Shown here: positions 37,446 through 50,100 of the stretch, piece by piece | How positions within the stretch are numbered: the stretch's first letter is position 1 | How the letters are laid out: each line of letters opens with the position of its first letter | Assembly: GCF_004803475.1 (NCBI RefSeq) | Contig: NZ_SRKY01000001.1 | Location: 1,240,001-1,304,000 of the forward strand | Length of the DNA stretch: 64,000 nucleotides | Direction of reading: 5' to 3' | DNA from: Aliishimia ponticola | GTDB lineage: Bacteria; Pseudomonadota; Alphaproteobacteria; Rhodobacterales; Rhodobacteraceae | Notes under the pieces: model-generated | What the model was told of the DNA's origin: nothing | The model's database searches: none | What the model saw: the letters and a program-made list of their open reading frames with translations, nothing else | Made by a program: the position numbers and the translations under genes

Positions 37446-38756
37446 ATGACACTTAAGAGCGCACTTCTTGCGGCCTCTGCACTCGTAGGCGTGGCAGCGA
37501 CCGGCGCCCTCGCCGAAACGACCATCACCGTGGCAACCGTGAACAACGGCGACATGATCCGCATGCAGGGTCTGATGGACGATTTCAACGCAAAGCACCC
37601 CGACATCACCGTGGAGTGGGTCACGCTGGAAGAGAACGTCCTGCGTCAAAACGTGACCACCGACATCTCCACCGGCGGCGGTGCATATGACATTCTGACC
37701 ATCGGCACCTACGAAGTACCGATCTGGGGCGCGAATGGCTGGCTGGTATCGCTGGACGAAGGCATGTCCGACGACTGGAACGCCGATGACCTGCTGCCCG
37801 CGATTGCCGGTGGCCTGACGATCGACGACAAGTTGTATGCCGCGCCCTTCTATGGCGAATCCTCCATGGTCATGTATCGCACCGACCTGATGGAAGCGGC
37901 TGGCATGGAAATGCCCAAAGCGCCGACATGGGAATTCATCCGCGAAGCCGCGGCTGCGATGACCGATCGCGACGCAGGCATCAACGGCATCTGCGCCCGC
38001 GGTAAAGCTGGCTGGGGCGAGAACATGGCCTTCCTGACGGCGATGTCCAACTCCTTCGGCGCCAAGTGGTTCGACGAAGACTGGAATGCACAGTTCGACA
38101 GCGAAGCCTGGGCGAACACGCTGGACTTCTACCTTGGCATGATGGAAGAGTCCGGCCCGAACGGCGCGGCGAATAACGGGTTCAACGAAAACCTGACGCT
38201 GTTCCAACAAGGCAAGTGCGGCATGTGGATCGACGCGACGGTTGCGGCCTCCTTCGTGACTGGCGACGATTCCACCGTGGCGGACAAAGTCGGCTTCGCG
38301 CTGGCCCCCGATAACGGTCTTGGCAAGCGCGGCAACTGGCTCTGGGCTTGGTCGCTGGCAATCCCGGCCTCCTCGGACAACCAGGATGCAGCGAAAACCT
38401 TCATCAGCTGGGCCACAAGCCAAGGTTATGCTGAGCTGGTCGCATCCAAAGAAGGTTGGGCGAACGTTCCTCCCGGCACGCGCACCTCGCTTTACGAGAA
38501 CGAGAAGTATCTCGAAGCTGCGCCGTTCGCACAAATGACGCTGGACAGCATCCTTGCTGCGGATCCGCAGAACCCGACCGTTGATCCGGTCCCCTACACT
38601 GGCGTTCAGTTCGTCGCTATCCCTGAATTCTCCGGTATTGCTACACAGGTCGGCCAGCAGTTCTCCGCTGCACTGGCAGGTCAGCAGACCGCGGAAGAAG
38701 CCCTTGCCAACGCGCAAGAGCTGACCACCGAAGAGATGGAAGCGGCAGGTTACTAA
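37446..38756 (+). CDS. smoE: Sorbitol/mannitol ABC transporter binding protein SmoE
   Basis: A 436-residue periplasmic binding protein of family 1 with a Sec signal (cleavage after GALA, before ETTITV). Mature segments such as TIGTYEVPIWGANGWL and GKCGMWIDATVAASF fit the polyol-binding SmoE/MtlE group. GGAGGAG ribosome site. First gene of the smoEFGKS-mtlK set, which makes the assignment firm. Codon choice looks biased as for a highly expressed gene. Confidence 0.92.
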   Translation: MTLKSALLAASALVGVAATGALAETTITVATVNNGDMIRMQGLMDDFNAKHPDITVEWVTLEENVLRQNVTTDISTGGGAYDILTIGTYEVPIWGANGWLVSLDEGMSDDWNADDLLPAIAGGLTIDDKLYAAPFYGESSMVMYRTDLMEAAGMEMPKAPTWEFIREAAAAMTDRDAGINGICARGKAGWGENMAFLTAMSNSFGAKWFDEDWNAQFDSEAWANTLDFYLGMMEESGPNGAANNGFNENLTLFQQGKCGMWIDATVAASFVTGDDSTVADKVGFALAPDNGLGKRGNWLWAWSLAIPASSDNQDAAKTFISWATSQGYAELVASKEGWANVPPGTRTSLYENEKYLEAAPFAQMTLDSILAADPQNPTVDPVPYTGVQFVAIPEFSGIATQVGQQFSAALAGQQTAEEALANAQELTTEEMEAAGY

Positions 38757-38771
38757 GTTAACGAGTACCTA

Positions 38772-38797
38772 GAAGGGCAGTCTTCGGGCTGCCCTTC
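38772..38797 (+). terminator. Very stable UUCG hairpin between smoE and smoF
   Basis: GAAGGGCAGTC and GGCTGCCCTTC pair over eleven positions (one U-G) around a C(UUCG)G tetraloop, 15 bases after smoE. It is followed by a pyrimidine-rich stretch with several T-runs. Probably a partial terminator that keeps smoE message in excess. Confidence 0.7.
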
Positions 38798-38904
38798 GAT
38801 TTCTCCCATTTTCCCCTTTTTTCTGTGCCTGCCCTTCCGAAAGCCCTGCCATGGGTTTTCGAAAGTACAGGACTGTATTTCCACCGTCCGCCCGGAGGTA
38901 AATC

Positions 38905-39771
38905 ATGGCTACCCAGCAATCGAGATCCGCCGCACGTCTGATGATCGCGCCCGCAGTCTTCGTCCTGTTGGTGTGGATGTTGATCCCACTTTGCATGACG
39001 CTGTATTTCTCATTCGCCGACTACCGCCCCCTGCGCGGCGTGTTCGAAGCTTGGGTCGGCTTCAAGAACTACGAATCTTTCCTCTCGTCGTCGTCTTTCC
39101 TCAAGGCGGTGGGAACCACGCTTTGGATGGTCGCCGGCATTCTGTCGATCACCATTATCGGCGGCATCCTCTTTGCGCTGCTGCTGGACCAGCCGATGTT
39201 CGGGCAAGGCATCGTGCGTATCCTTGTGATTGCGCCCTTCTTCGTCATGCCCACCGTGTCTGCGCTGGTCTGGAAGAACATGTTCTTCAATGTGGATAAC
39301 GGCCTGTTCTCGTATCTTTACCAGTTCCTCGGGCTACAACCTTATGATTTCCTAAGCCAATCGCCGCTCTTTTCGATCATCGTGATCGTGGCCTGGCAAT
39401 GGTTGCCCTTCGCCACGCTGATCCTGCTGACAGCCGTTCAGTCACTGTCCAGCGAGCAGTTGGAAGCGGCCGAAATGGACGGCGCCCCGGCGCTCAAGCG
39501 GTTCTGGTACATCATCCTGCCGCATCTAAGCCGCGCCATCACCGTGGTCATCCTGATCCAGACCATCTTCCTGCTGTCGATCTTTGCCGAGATTTTCGTC
39601 ACCACGAACGGCGCCTTCGGCACCCGCACACTTACCTACCTCGTCTACCAGCGCGTCCTTGAGAGCCAGAATATCGGCCTTGGCTCCGCAGGTGGTATCA
39701 TCGCAGTCATTCTCGCCAACATCATCGCCATCTTCCTGATGCGGATCGTTGGCAAGAACCTCGACAAATAA
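38905..39771 (+). CDS. smoF: Sorbitol/mannitol ABC transporter permease SmoF
   Basis: A 288-residue MalF-type inner-membrane permease with six helices and the EAA loop EQLEAAEMDGAPALKRFWYIILP. Ribosome site GGAGG before the start. Works with SmoG, SmoK and SmoE. Confidence 0.92.
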   Translation: MATQQSRSAARLMIAPAVFVLLVWMLIPLCMTLYFSFADYRPLRGVFEAWVGFKNYESFLSSSSFLKAVGTTLWMVAGILSITIIGGILFALLLDQPMFGQGIVRILVIAPFFVMPTVSALVWKNMFFNVDNGLFSYLYQFLGLQPYDFLSQSPLFSIIVIVAWQWLPFATLILLTAVQSLSSEQLEAAEMDGAPALKRFWYIILPHLSRAITVVILIQTIFLLSIFAEIFVTTNGAFGTRTLTYLVYQRVLESQNIGLGSAGGIIAVILANIIAIFLMRIVGKNLDK

Positions 39772-39785
39772 GGGAGGATCGGACT

Positions 39786-40616
39786 ATGGCCCGCGCCATC
39801 ACACCTCGCAAAAAGCTTATGTGGACTGTCCTCGCCTGGGGGCTGGGACTGCTGATCTTCTTCCCGATCCTGTGGACCTTCCTGACCAGCTTCAAATCCG
39901 AGGCAACCGCGATCTCCGATCCGCCGGTCTGGTTCTTCTTCGACTGGACCACGGAAAACTATCAGGCCGTGCTGGAACGGTCGAACTACCCGCTGGCGCT
40001 GTCCAACTCCATCGCCATTGCCGTGGGTTCGACCTTGCTGGGTATCGTCATCGCTGTGCCCGCGGCATGGGCCATGGCCTTCGTGCCGGGCGATCGGACC
40101 AAGGACGTTCTGCTGTGGATGCTGTCCACCAAGATGCTTCCGGCGGTTGGCGTTCTGTATCCGCTGGTGCTGCTGGCAAAATGGCTTGGCCTGATGGACA
40201 GCCGCCTGCTGTTGATCGTCATCCTGATGCTGATCAACCTGCCGATCATCGTATGGATGCTCTACACCTATTTCCGCGAAATTCCGGGCGAGATCCTGGA
40301 AGCCGCACGGATGGATGGGGCCTCGCTCAAGGATGAAATCCTTTATGTCCTGACACCGATGGCCGTGCCGGGGATCGCCTCGACCATTCTGCTCAACATC
40401 ATTCTGGCCTGGAACGAAGCCTTCTGGACCATTCTGCTGACGACAGTGGACGCCGCGCCGCTGACCAAATTCATCGCCAGCTTCTCCGCCCCAGAGGGCC
40501 TGTTCTACGCCAAGCTCAGCGCCGCTTCGATCATGGCCATCGCGCCGATCCTGATCATGGGCTGGTTCAGCCAGAAACAACTCGTCCGGGGTCTGACCTT
40601 CGGCGCCGTGAAGTAA
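39786..40616 (+). CDS. smoG: Sorbitol/mannitol ABC transporter permease SmoG
   Basis: A 276-residue MalG-type permease with EAA loop [21 protein letters not shown] and the usual C-terminus RGLTFGAVK. Follows smoF by 14 bases. Confidence 0.92.
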   Translation: MARAITPRKKLMWTVLAWGLGLLIFFPILWTFLTSFKSEATAISDPPVWFFFDWTTENYQAVLERSNYPLALSNSIAIAVGSTLLGIVIAVPAAWAMAFVPGDRTKDVLLWMLSTKMLPAVGVLYPLVLLAKWLGLMDSRLLLIVILMLINLPIIVWMLYTYFREIPGEILEAARMDGASLKDEILYVLTPMAVPGIASTILLNIILAWNEAFWTILLTTVDAAPLTKFIASFSAPEGLFYAKLSAASIMAIAPILIMGWFSQKQLVRGLTFGAVK

Positions 40617-40627
40617 GGAATTCAAAA

Positions 40628-41628
<1,001 letters not shown>

Positions 41629-41632
<4 letters not shown>

Positions 41633-42408
41633 CCCGGCTTGAGGGGAAAACTGCACTGATCACCGGCGCCGCGCGTGGCATCGGACGGGCCTTTGCGGCC
41701 GCCTATGTACGCGAAGGCGCGCGGGTGATCATTGCGGATATCGATCACGCGCGCGCGGCCCAAACGGCTGCCGAGATCGACCCCGACAAATGCCTGCCCG
41801 TTCAGATGGATGTAACCGATACGGCCAGCATCAAGGCCGCTATCGCGTCGGCAGAAAGCCACGGCTTTGCGCAGATCGACATCCTGATCAACAACGCCGC
41901 GCTGTTCACCGCCGCCCCTATCGTCGAGATCTCCGAAGCCGATTTCGACCGCACCTTCGACGTCAACGTGAAGGGGACGCTGTTCACCCTGCAAGCGGTG
42001 GCGCAGCACATGATCGACCGTGGCATCAAGGGCAAGATCATCAACATGGCCAGTCAGGCCGGACGTCGCGGAGAACCGCTTGTCGCCGTTTATTGCGCGA
42101 CCAAGGCGGCTGTCATCTCGCTTACCCAATCGGCGGGGCTGAACCTGATCACGCATGGCATCAACGTGAATGCCATCGCGCCGGGTGTCGTCGACGGCGA
42201 ACATTGGGACGGCGTGGACGCGTTCTTTGCGAAATACGAGGGCAAAGCCCCCGGACAGAAGAAGAAAGAGGTCGGCGCAGCCGTGCCTTATGGCCGCATG
42301 GGCCGGGCTGAGGATTTGACCGGCATGGCCGTGTTCCTCGCCTCGGACGAGGCCGATTACATCGTCGCCCAGACCTACAATGTGGATGGCGGCCAATGGA
42401 TGAGCTGA
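41629..42408 (+). CDS. smoS: Sorbitol dehydrogenase SmoS (SDR family)
   Basis: A 259-residue SDR that oxidises D-sorbitol to D-fructose with NAD. Seen: [19 protein letters not shown], catalytic Ser in MASQAG and YCATK, and the end [10 protein letters not shown]. Length and position in the operon match Rhodobacter SmoS. Galactitol activity is possible, as reported for the Rhodobacter enzyme. Confidence 0.92.
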
Positions 42409-42437
42409 TCATGGATCGCGCGCAGGGAGACGCCCCG

Positions 42438-43904
42438 ATGAAACTCGGTAACGCGACGCTGGACCAACTGCCCCAAGGGATTTCCGGGCCGACCTATGAC
42501 AGGTCGGTGCTTACGCCGGGCATCGTGCATATCGGGCTTGGCAACTTTCACCGTGGCCATCAGGCCTGGTATCTGCACCGGTTGATGCAGGACGGGCTGG
42601 CCCATGATTGGGCGATTGTGGGCGCAGGTGTGCGCGCGGGCGACGAGGCGCAGCGTAACCGGCTGGCGGCGCAGGACTACCTGACAACGCTGATCGAACT
42701 GGATCCGGCGGGCCGCTCTGCCGAAGTTATCGGCTCCATGATCGATTTCGTGCCGGTGCAGGAAGGCAACGCCCCCCTCATCGCGCAGATGGCCGACCCT
42801 GCCATCCGCATCGTGGCGCTGACCGTCACCGAAGGCGGGTACTATATCGACCCGGTGACCAATGGCTTTGACGCGGACCATCCCGATATCCAGCACGACG
42901 CCGCCAACCCGGACAGCCCCCACACCGCGTTCGGCGCGATGATTGCCGCACTCAAGCAGCGCCGCGATGCCGGAACCGGCCCCTTCACCGGGCTGAGCTG
43001 TGACAACCTGCAAGGCAATGGCGCGATCCTGCGGCAGACCGTCGTGTCTCTGGCCCGGATGAGCGACCCGGCCCTCGCCGATTGGATCGACGCCAACTGC
43101 ACCTTCCCCAACTCGATGGTCGATTGCATTGTCCCGGCGACCGGGCCGAAAGAACTCGACATCGTGCGTATGATGGGGATCGACGACGCCGCGCCCGTCA
43201 CTCACGAAAACTTCCGCCAATGGGTGATCGAGGACGAATTCTGCGCGGGCCGCCCGGACTGGGACAAGGTCGGCGCGACTTTCTCGGACAATGTCCACGC
43301 CTATGAATCGATGAAGATCCGCATCCTGAATGGCGGGCATCAGGTGATCTCCAATCCGGGCGAAATTCTGGGCGTCGAGTTCATCTCTGGCTGCATGGCG
43401 AACCCGCTGATCGGGCCGTTCTTCCGCAAGCTCGCCACTGAGGAGATCACGCCCCATGTGAACCCCGTGCCCGGCATGGCCCCTGCGGATTACGTCGATC
43501 TGATCGACCGCCGTTTCTCCAACCCGGAGATCGTCGATACCGTGCGCCGCGTGGCCTTTGACGGGTCGTCCCGGCATACCGGCTTTTTGCTGCCGACCCT
43601 GCGCGACGCGCTGAACGCCGGCACCCCGATTGACGGTCTGGCCCTGGCCGAAGCGCTTTGGGCGCGCATGTGTGAAGGCACCCGCGAGGATGGCACGATC
43701 ATTGCGCCGAACGATCCGATCTGGGACAGCCTGAACAGCGCTGCGAAAGCCGCCAAAACCGACCCTGCCGCATGGCTTGCCCAACGCGATCTTTATGGCG
43801 ACCTGGCGGAAAACGCGACCTTCGTCGCGGCCTTTTCCCATTGGCTGAACCTGATCTGGTCCGACGGCACCGAAGCCGCGCTGACCGCGTATCTGAACGG
43901 CTGA
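42438..43904 (+). CDS. mtlK: Mannitol 2-dehydrogenase MtlK
   Basis: A 488-residue polyol-specific long-chain dehydrogenase that oxidises mannitol to fructose. N-terminal HIGLGNFHRGHQ binds NAD; the catalytic Lys lies in SMKIRILNGGHQ. The ATG at 42438 is chosen for GGGAG upstream; an ATG at 42396 overlapping smoS is possible. In Rhodobacter mtlK is followed by a fructose kinase gene; none is seen here. Confidence 0.92.
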   Translation: MKLGNATLDQLPQGISGPTYDRSVLTPGIVHIGLGNFHRGHQAWYLHRLMQDGLAHDWAIVGAGVRAGDEAQRNRLAAQDYLTTLIELDPAGRSAEVIGSMIDFVPVQEGNAPLIAQMADPAIRIVALTVTEGGYYIDPVTNGFDADHPDIQHDAANPDSPHTAFGAMIAALKQRRDAGTGPFTGLSCDNLQGNGAILRQTVVSLARMSDPALADWIDANCTFPNSMVDCIVPATGPKELDIVRMMGIDDAAPVTHENFRQWVIEDEFCAGRPDWDKVGATFSDNVHAYESMKIRILNGGHQVISNPGEILGVEFISGCMANPLIGPFFRKLATEEITPHVNPVPGMAPADYVDLIDRRFSNPEIVDTVRRVAFDGSSRHTGFLLPTLRDALNAGTPIDGLALAEALWARMCEGTREDGTIIAPNDPIWDSLNSAAKAAKTDPAAWLAQRDLYGDLAENATFVAAFSHWLNLIWSDGTEAALTAYLNG

Positions 43905-43918
43905 TCCGCCCTTCCTGG

Positions 43919-43938
43919 TGCCGGGCCCTGCCCCGGCA
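43919..43938 (+). terminator. Terminator hairpin after mtlK
   Basis: TGCCGGG and CCCGGCA form a perfect seven-pair stem with a six-base loop, 14 bases after the mtlK stop, followed by a pyrimidine-rich run. Marks the end of the polyol operon. Confidence 0.55.
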
Positions 43939-44125
43939 TCGCCGCCTTCCCCCTAATTTTACAGACCTGATACCGGGTGCATTTTACGCGCCCGCCCCTG
44001 CCATGAGCGTGTTTCCGCACAAGGTAAGGAAAAGCATACTTGCCCGATTTCCCGCATAGGTAATACTCGCCGGGTATTTCGTGCGTTTCATTTTGCTATC
44101 CATTTTTCAAAAGGGAGGGGTCATC
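43939..44125. promoter_or_regulatory. Upstream region of the RTX gene
   Basis: About 190 bases, less GC-rich than the surroundings, with an inverted repeat AATAC-N7-GTATT at 44062-44078 and a T-rich stretch before the strong ribosome site GGGAGGGG at 44113-44120. No small gene seen. The repeat may be an operator but has no partner in the window. Confidence 0.35.
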
Positions 44126-47100
44126 ATGTCCCTGATCAACCAACTGCGTCCGGTACTGAGCGCCCTTGAAGACAACGGCATTACAGAGGCCCTTTCGAGC
44201 CTGCCAATGATCGCGGATGATCTGACCGGCCTGATCGACAGCCTTGATCTTGATGATCTCGATACACTGATCGACGACGCGCTGGCTGCTGCGGAATCCC
44301 TTGTGGATGACGAGGCGCGCGCCGCCGCACTGGCAGAGGCATTGGACGATCTGGACGGGATCACCGCGTCTGCCACCGGCAGCGAAGTCACCGTGGCGTT
44401 GACCGCAGGCACCGACGCTGTCGTCGATATTCTGGATGGCGATATCGGGCTGGGCGGCGCGGCCTTCAGCCTTGAAGCGCAGGCGGATTTCTCCGGCTCT
44501 ATCGCCGTCGCCGTCGATGTGAACTTCTCTTACGACACCAGCACGGATACGCTGACCCTTATCGATACGCCGCAGGACGAGGTATCCTTGTCCACCGCGA
44601 TTTCAGCGGATGTGTCGGCCGATGCGACGATTGCGGGCGGCGTCATCGCCGTGGAACTGACCGATGCCATGGCGGCCCCGGAACTTGCGATCTCTGCCGG
44701 GTTCAACTTTGCCAGCCTCGATCCGAATGACATCACGGTGACCTATGGCGGCACCTCCCGGCTGGAATTCGACCTGGCGACCGTGGTCGCCAATGGCCTG
44801 CTGCCCGGCATCACCGCCACGATCGGGATCGATTGGGATCCTCTCGATCCGGCGCGGGCCCCTGAAATCACCTTTGGCGATGTGGGTATCTCGGTCGGGG
44901 AACTGGTCGAAGCCATTGCCGAAATGCTGGACCCGATTGCCGATATCCTGTTCGAAGGCATCATCGGCAAGATCGTGAACATCATGACCGAACCCTTGCC
45001 GATCATCAGCGATGGTTTGAACGCGGTAAATGCGATTGATCTGTTTGATACCATCCCCACAAGTGGCGACAGCATTTTCAACCTGCTCGACGGGATCGGG
45101 CTTTATCTGCAAGGCAAGGGCAATACCCAGGGCGTGCAAATCCTGTCGAACTTCGCCGAGGCGCTCGCGATCCTCAAGCAGCTCAACGATTTTGCGGAAA
45201 ATGACGGTATCATCCCGCTGGGCGAGTTCAGCATCCCCGGCTTTGACGCGGATGTCGATCCGATCCCGGCGGCCAGCTTCACCATTGCCGATATCGGCGG
45301 GCAGACGCCACTGGAATTCCTCAATCAACTGGCCATCGACGCGAACCTGTTCCAGACCGTTCTGGATTCTGTCCCCGGCTTGTCGGATTTGACCTCGGGC
45401 AGCCTTGGCGTGTCCTCGCCCAGTGACGAAAGCGGGCTAAGCTTCCCGCTGTTTGAAAACCCAGAGATGATCCTGAACGTGCTGCTGCCGGAGCTGACCG
45501 GTGGCACCCCCGTGCCGATCATCCAATACGATATTCCCGCGATCTCGGGCGAGGCCCGGTTCGGCGAGTTCTTCTTCCCCGTCTTTGGCCCCTTCGGCTT
45601 GACGCTGGATGGCTTTACCGAGGCGACGGTCGATTTCATTGTCGGCTATGACACCTACGCGCTGACGGTCGAGGATGGCACATTCGCCGACGGGCTGTTC
45701 CTGACGACGCAGGAAATGGCGCCGGGTGAGCAAATCGAACGCCAGCCGGACGACTTGCAGTTCGAATATCGTCCCATCGCCTATGCGACCTCCGGCGTCT
45801 TTGCCGGGGTTGCCGTGGATGCTGTCGTTGTGCGCGTTGGCGTGGCGGGCGGCATCACCGGCTTTGTCGCGGCCTTCCTGCCCGGCGGCGAGGTCGATAC
45901 CGAGATGGGCGAAATTCCCAACGGGGTACTACGGCTGAGCGATTTCGGCTCCGGCTGCTTTCTGGACCCGATCCTTGGCCGCATCGGCGCAGAGGTCATT
46001 GCCTCCATCAAGATCGGCTTTGGCATTTTCAGCTTCGACTATGACATCACCATTGCCGACATCACGCTGGCCAATTTCGAATTTGGCTGCCCGCCCGCAA
46101 CCGAGGAAATCGATGGGCTGGGCCGTTATGCCAGCACCTCGACCATCCTGTTCCATGTGGGGCCAGAGATCGGCAATCGCATCATCGAGGGCATCGCAGA
46201 TACGCAGATCAACGAAACCTACCGCGTCAGTCAGGGCGTCGATGAGGACGGTCTGGATGTGCCCGGCGCGCTGCGGGTTGAATATGCCGGAACATTCCAG
46301 AATTTCGGCGTAGACGACGGCGAAGCCGCCCCGACCGAGATTACTGCCGATTTCGGTGATGGTGACGACGCGATTGTGATTTCCGCCGACCTTAACGTGA
46401 CGGTGGATGTGTCGGGCGGCGACGGGCTGGATATTCTGGAAGGCGCGGCGCTGAATGACGAATTGGACGGCGGCGCAGGCAATGACCGCCTGTTTGGACG
46501 CGCGGGCAATGATATCCTGACCGGCGGCGATGGCGATGATTACCTCGAAGGGGGGCTTGGTGCCGATACGCTGAGCGGCGGCGATGGCCGCGACCGCGTC
46601 AGCTATGAAAGCAGCGCTGTGGGTGTCACCCTTCTCTGGAACGGGTCCGCCGTGATCGGTAGCGGCGGTGAGGCGGAAGGCGATGTGCTGACCTCTATCG
46701 AATATATCGTCGGATCCGCGCATGACGACGTGTTGACCGGAAACCCCATCGAAAGCAACACCTTGCAGGGCAATGCCGGCGACGACGTTCTGATCGGCGG
46801 CAATGATGACGACTTCCTGCTGGGCGATGCGGGGGCCGATATGCTGCTGGGCGGCGCGGGCACGGATGGGACCAGCTACGTCACCTCAAATGATGCGGTG
46901 ATCGTCGACCTTGCCGCCGGAACGGCGAGCGGCGGTGATGCCGAAGGCGATATCCTGTCCAGCATCGAATCCGTCATGGGATCGGCCTTCTACGATGTGC
47001 TCCTGGGCGATAATGGCGACAACGCGCTGGCCGGCTGGATCGGCGAAGACATTCTTGATGGCCGCCTTGGCGCGGATGAGGTCTCCGGCGGCCAGGGCGA

Positions 47101-50100
47101 TGACATCGTCTATGGCCGTGGCGCGGGCGCGGTCCTGCTGGATGGCGGCGAAGGGCACGATCTGCTCAGCTATGAACGCGCGGGCGGCGCCGTGACCGTC
47201 GATCTGGAGGCAGGCACCGGTCAGCGCAGCGGCACCGATACCATCGGCTTCCGGCAAGTGGATGACGGCAATGGTGGGTTCGAGGACAGCATCTATTCTT
47301 CCTTCGAAGACCTTGATGGCAGCCATTTCGACGACACGCTGACTGGCGATGCGCAGGGCAACACCATTCGCGGATTGTCTGGCAGTGACACGATCGATGG
47401 GGGCGCGGGCAATGACATTCTGATCGGTGGCCTTGGCGCGGATGCGATCACCGGCGGCGCGGGCACAGACTGGGCCGACTACACCGATGGCGACGGCGTT
47501 GCCGTGTTCCTGACCGGCGGCCCCGGCACGGGATCGACGGCAGATGGCGACACGTTGACAGAAGTGGAGAACCTGCGCGGCTCCGACGGGACCGACTTCC
47601 TTGGCGGCGATGACGGCGACAACATCCTTGCACCGATGCTGTCGGGCGGATCGCTGGATGCGGTCGATGGGCTTGGCACCGATGACGAGGACACGCTGCA
47701 ACTTGATTACTCCCGCAATGACTGGGGGCTTGGCGTCGTGGGCGGCCTCACTCTGGGCCGGTTCGAACGTTTTGCCTTTGACGGCAGCACCCTGCTGGAC
47801 GGCGTGGCCTTTGCCCGGATCGAAAACTTCGAAATCACCGGCACGATGCGCGACGATGATATCGAGACAGGCGACGGCGATGACCGGCTTTATCTGGGTG
47901 GCGGCGACGATACGGTGGATTCCGGTTCCGGCACCGATACCGTGCTGGCCCAAGAGGGCAATGACACCGTCCGCTATGAAAGCGACGACGATACGCCGCT
48001 TTTCCTGCTGGATGGTGGGCGCGACACCGATGGGATCTCCCTGCTTCTTCGGGACGTGACCGAGGATATGCAGGTCCGCGCGGGCGGCGACACGGCAATC
48101 AACCTGATCCTGTCCACCGGTGCATCGGTTGTGAATTTCGAGAACCTCGACCTGATCCGCACCGGCGAGGGCGCGGACCTGATCGAACAGACCGGGATCA
48201 GCGACAACGAACTTTATGGCGGCGGCAATGCGGACCTGATCGACCCGGGGCGCGGCATCGACTATGTGAATGGCGGCTCAGAGATCGTGACCACCGCCCC
48301 CTCCTACGATGTCGGGGACCGGCCGATCTACCTCGTGACCGAGGCCGAACAACTGCTGGATTTCGTGACTGCCGATGTTCTGCGGCTCGATTGGAGCACG
48401 GTCAGCAGCGATATTTCTTCGCAGGTCAGCCGTTACCTGTCCGGGCAAGCCTATCTGCAAGCCAATGACACCACCGCGGTCAGCTATCCGTTCTACACCC
48501 AAGGCGGCTTCTACGAGACCGCGGATGGCAATGACCGCACCGATTTCTTCGGTATCGAAGCCGTGGATATCACCGGCGGCTCTGGCGACGATCAGCTTGC
48601 CGGGACGTGGCACGGGCTGGAATTTGCAATCACGGTGAATGGCGTTACCTCCGCACCGTTTGCGATTGCGACCGACCGGGGCAATGACCGACTGGTTGGC
48701 GGCGCGGGCGATGACACGCTTCTGGGTCTGACCGGGTCGGATACGCTGATCGGCGGCAATGGCGACGACATGCTGTATGGCACCGGCGCGGATGACATGA
48801 CCGAGAATTTCGGCGTGGGCGCGCCCGGCGACACGTTCGAGATCGACACGCTGACCGGCGGCAATGGCGCCGACCGCTTCGTGCTGGGCGCGCTGGACGA
48901 GGATAACACCCCGCTCAGCTTCTATCTGGGCCGCACCAACGCGAACGAGGACGCGACTGACAGCCGCGCGATCATCACCGATTTCGACGCTACAGAAGGT
49001 GACCGTCTGGTTCTGGCCGGCTCCTCGGGCGATTACGTTGTCGAAACCGTGGCGGACGGGGTGAATATCCTTCTCGACCAGCCCGACCGCAACATCATCG
49101 CCCATCTCGAAGGGGTAAGCAGTCTCGCGCTCAATTCCGGTACGGCGATCTTCCGCACCGGGTTCTTCGTGCCCGACTTCCCGCTGATCCCGGTTCTCCC
49201 CGATCTGCCGTTCACACCGTTCCTGACAAACCCCGTGAACACGCCGATCGATTTCTCCTTCTCCGACAGCTTCACACCGACGCTGCCGACCCTGCCCACC
49301 ATACCCACGCTGCCGGGACTTGGTCTTGGCACGGTGACGCCGGTTCTGGGCCAAGTGCAAACAGGCCCCGCGACCCTTCCCTTGTCCAGCATGGTCACAT
49401 CCGCCTTGATGACCGAAGCACTCTCGCCGGCAGAGGGGCTGGGCGAAATCTCTGCCGATCCGAGTTTGCTCGATCCGGGATCGCTGCTGGACCTGTCTGA
49501 TCTGGGCGCGCCGCAAATCGACTTGCCACAGGTTTCCGCCGACACAACGGCCGCCACAGGCAAACCGTGGATTGCCCAGACCAACAACACGAACATACTG
49601 GCGAATTACCTCTTTGAAGGCGTCAGCAATGACCTGCTGCAATCGGGTACGCTCACACTGGAAGGGGACGCCCGCGCCTTTGGCGTCTTCCAGGGCGATC
49701 CCTTCGACCTTGGATACGGTATCGTATTGTCCACCGGCATCGTCGAAGACATCGACGAGCCGAACGAGGAAGACGGCGGCATCTATGGCCCCTATGCGCC
49801 GGAACTGACATTCGACAACATCGGCGAATTCGGAGGCTCCGGCATTTTCCGCGCCGATCTGAGCTTCCTCGGGACCGAACTGAACTCTCTTACGATTGCC
49901 GATGATGGCGATGCGATTGGCGGCGGAGTTCAGGCGTTCTCCGGTCTTGATCTGGATGCGCTGGTGCTTAGCCGCCAGCTTGTGACGCAGGACGACATCG
50001 ACAACGGCTTCGATTTCAATGACTCCGCCCAGTTCGAGACGCTGGACGTGTTCAATTATGCTTCGGCCTACAGCCAGTACACACCGGGCGACATCCGCGC

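Noticed and set aside
36270-38717. Long minus-strand open frame opposite the LacI regulator and smoE
   Set aside because: Antisense shadow; crosses the smo promoter region and shows no protein family features.
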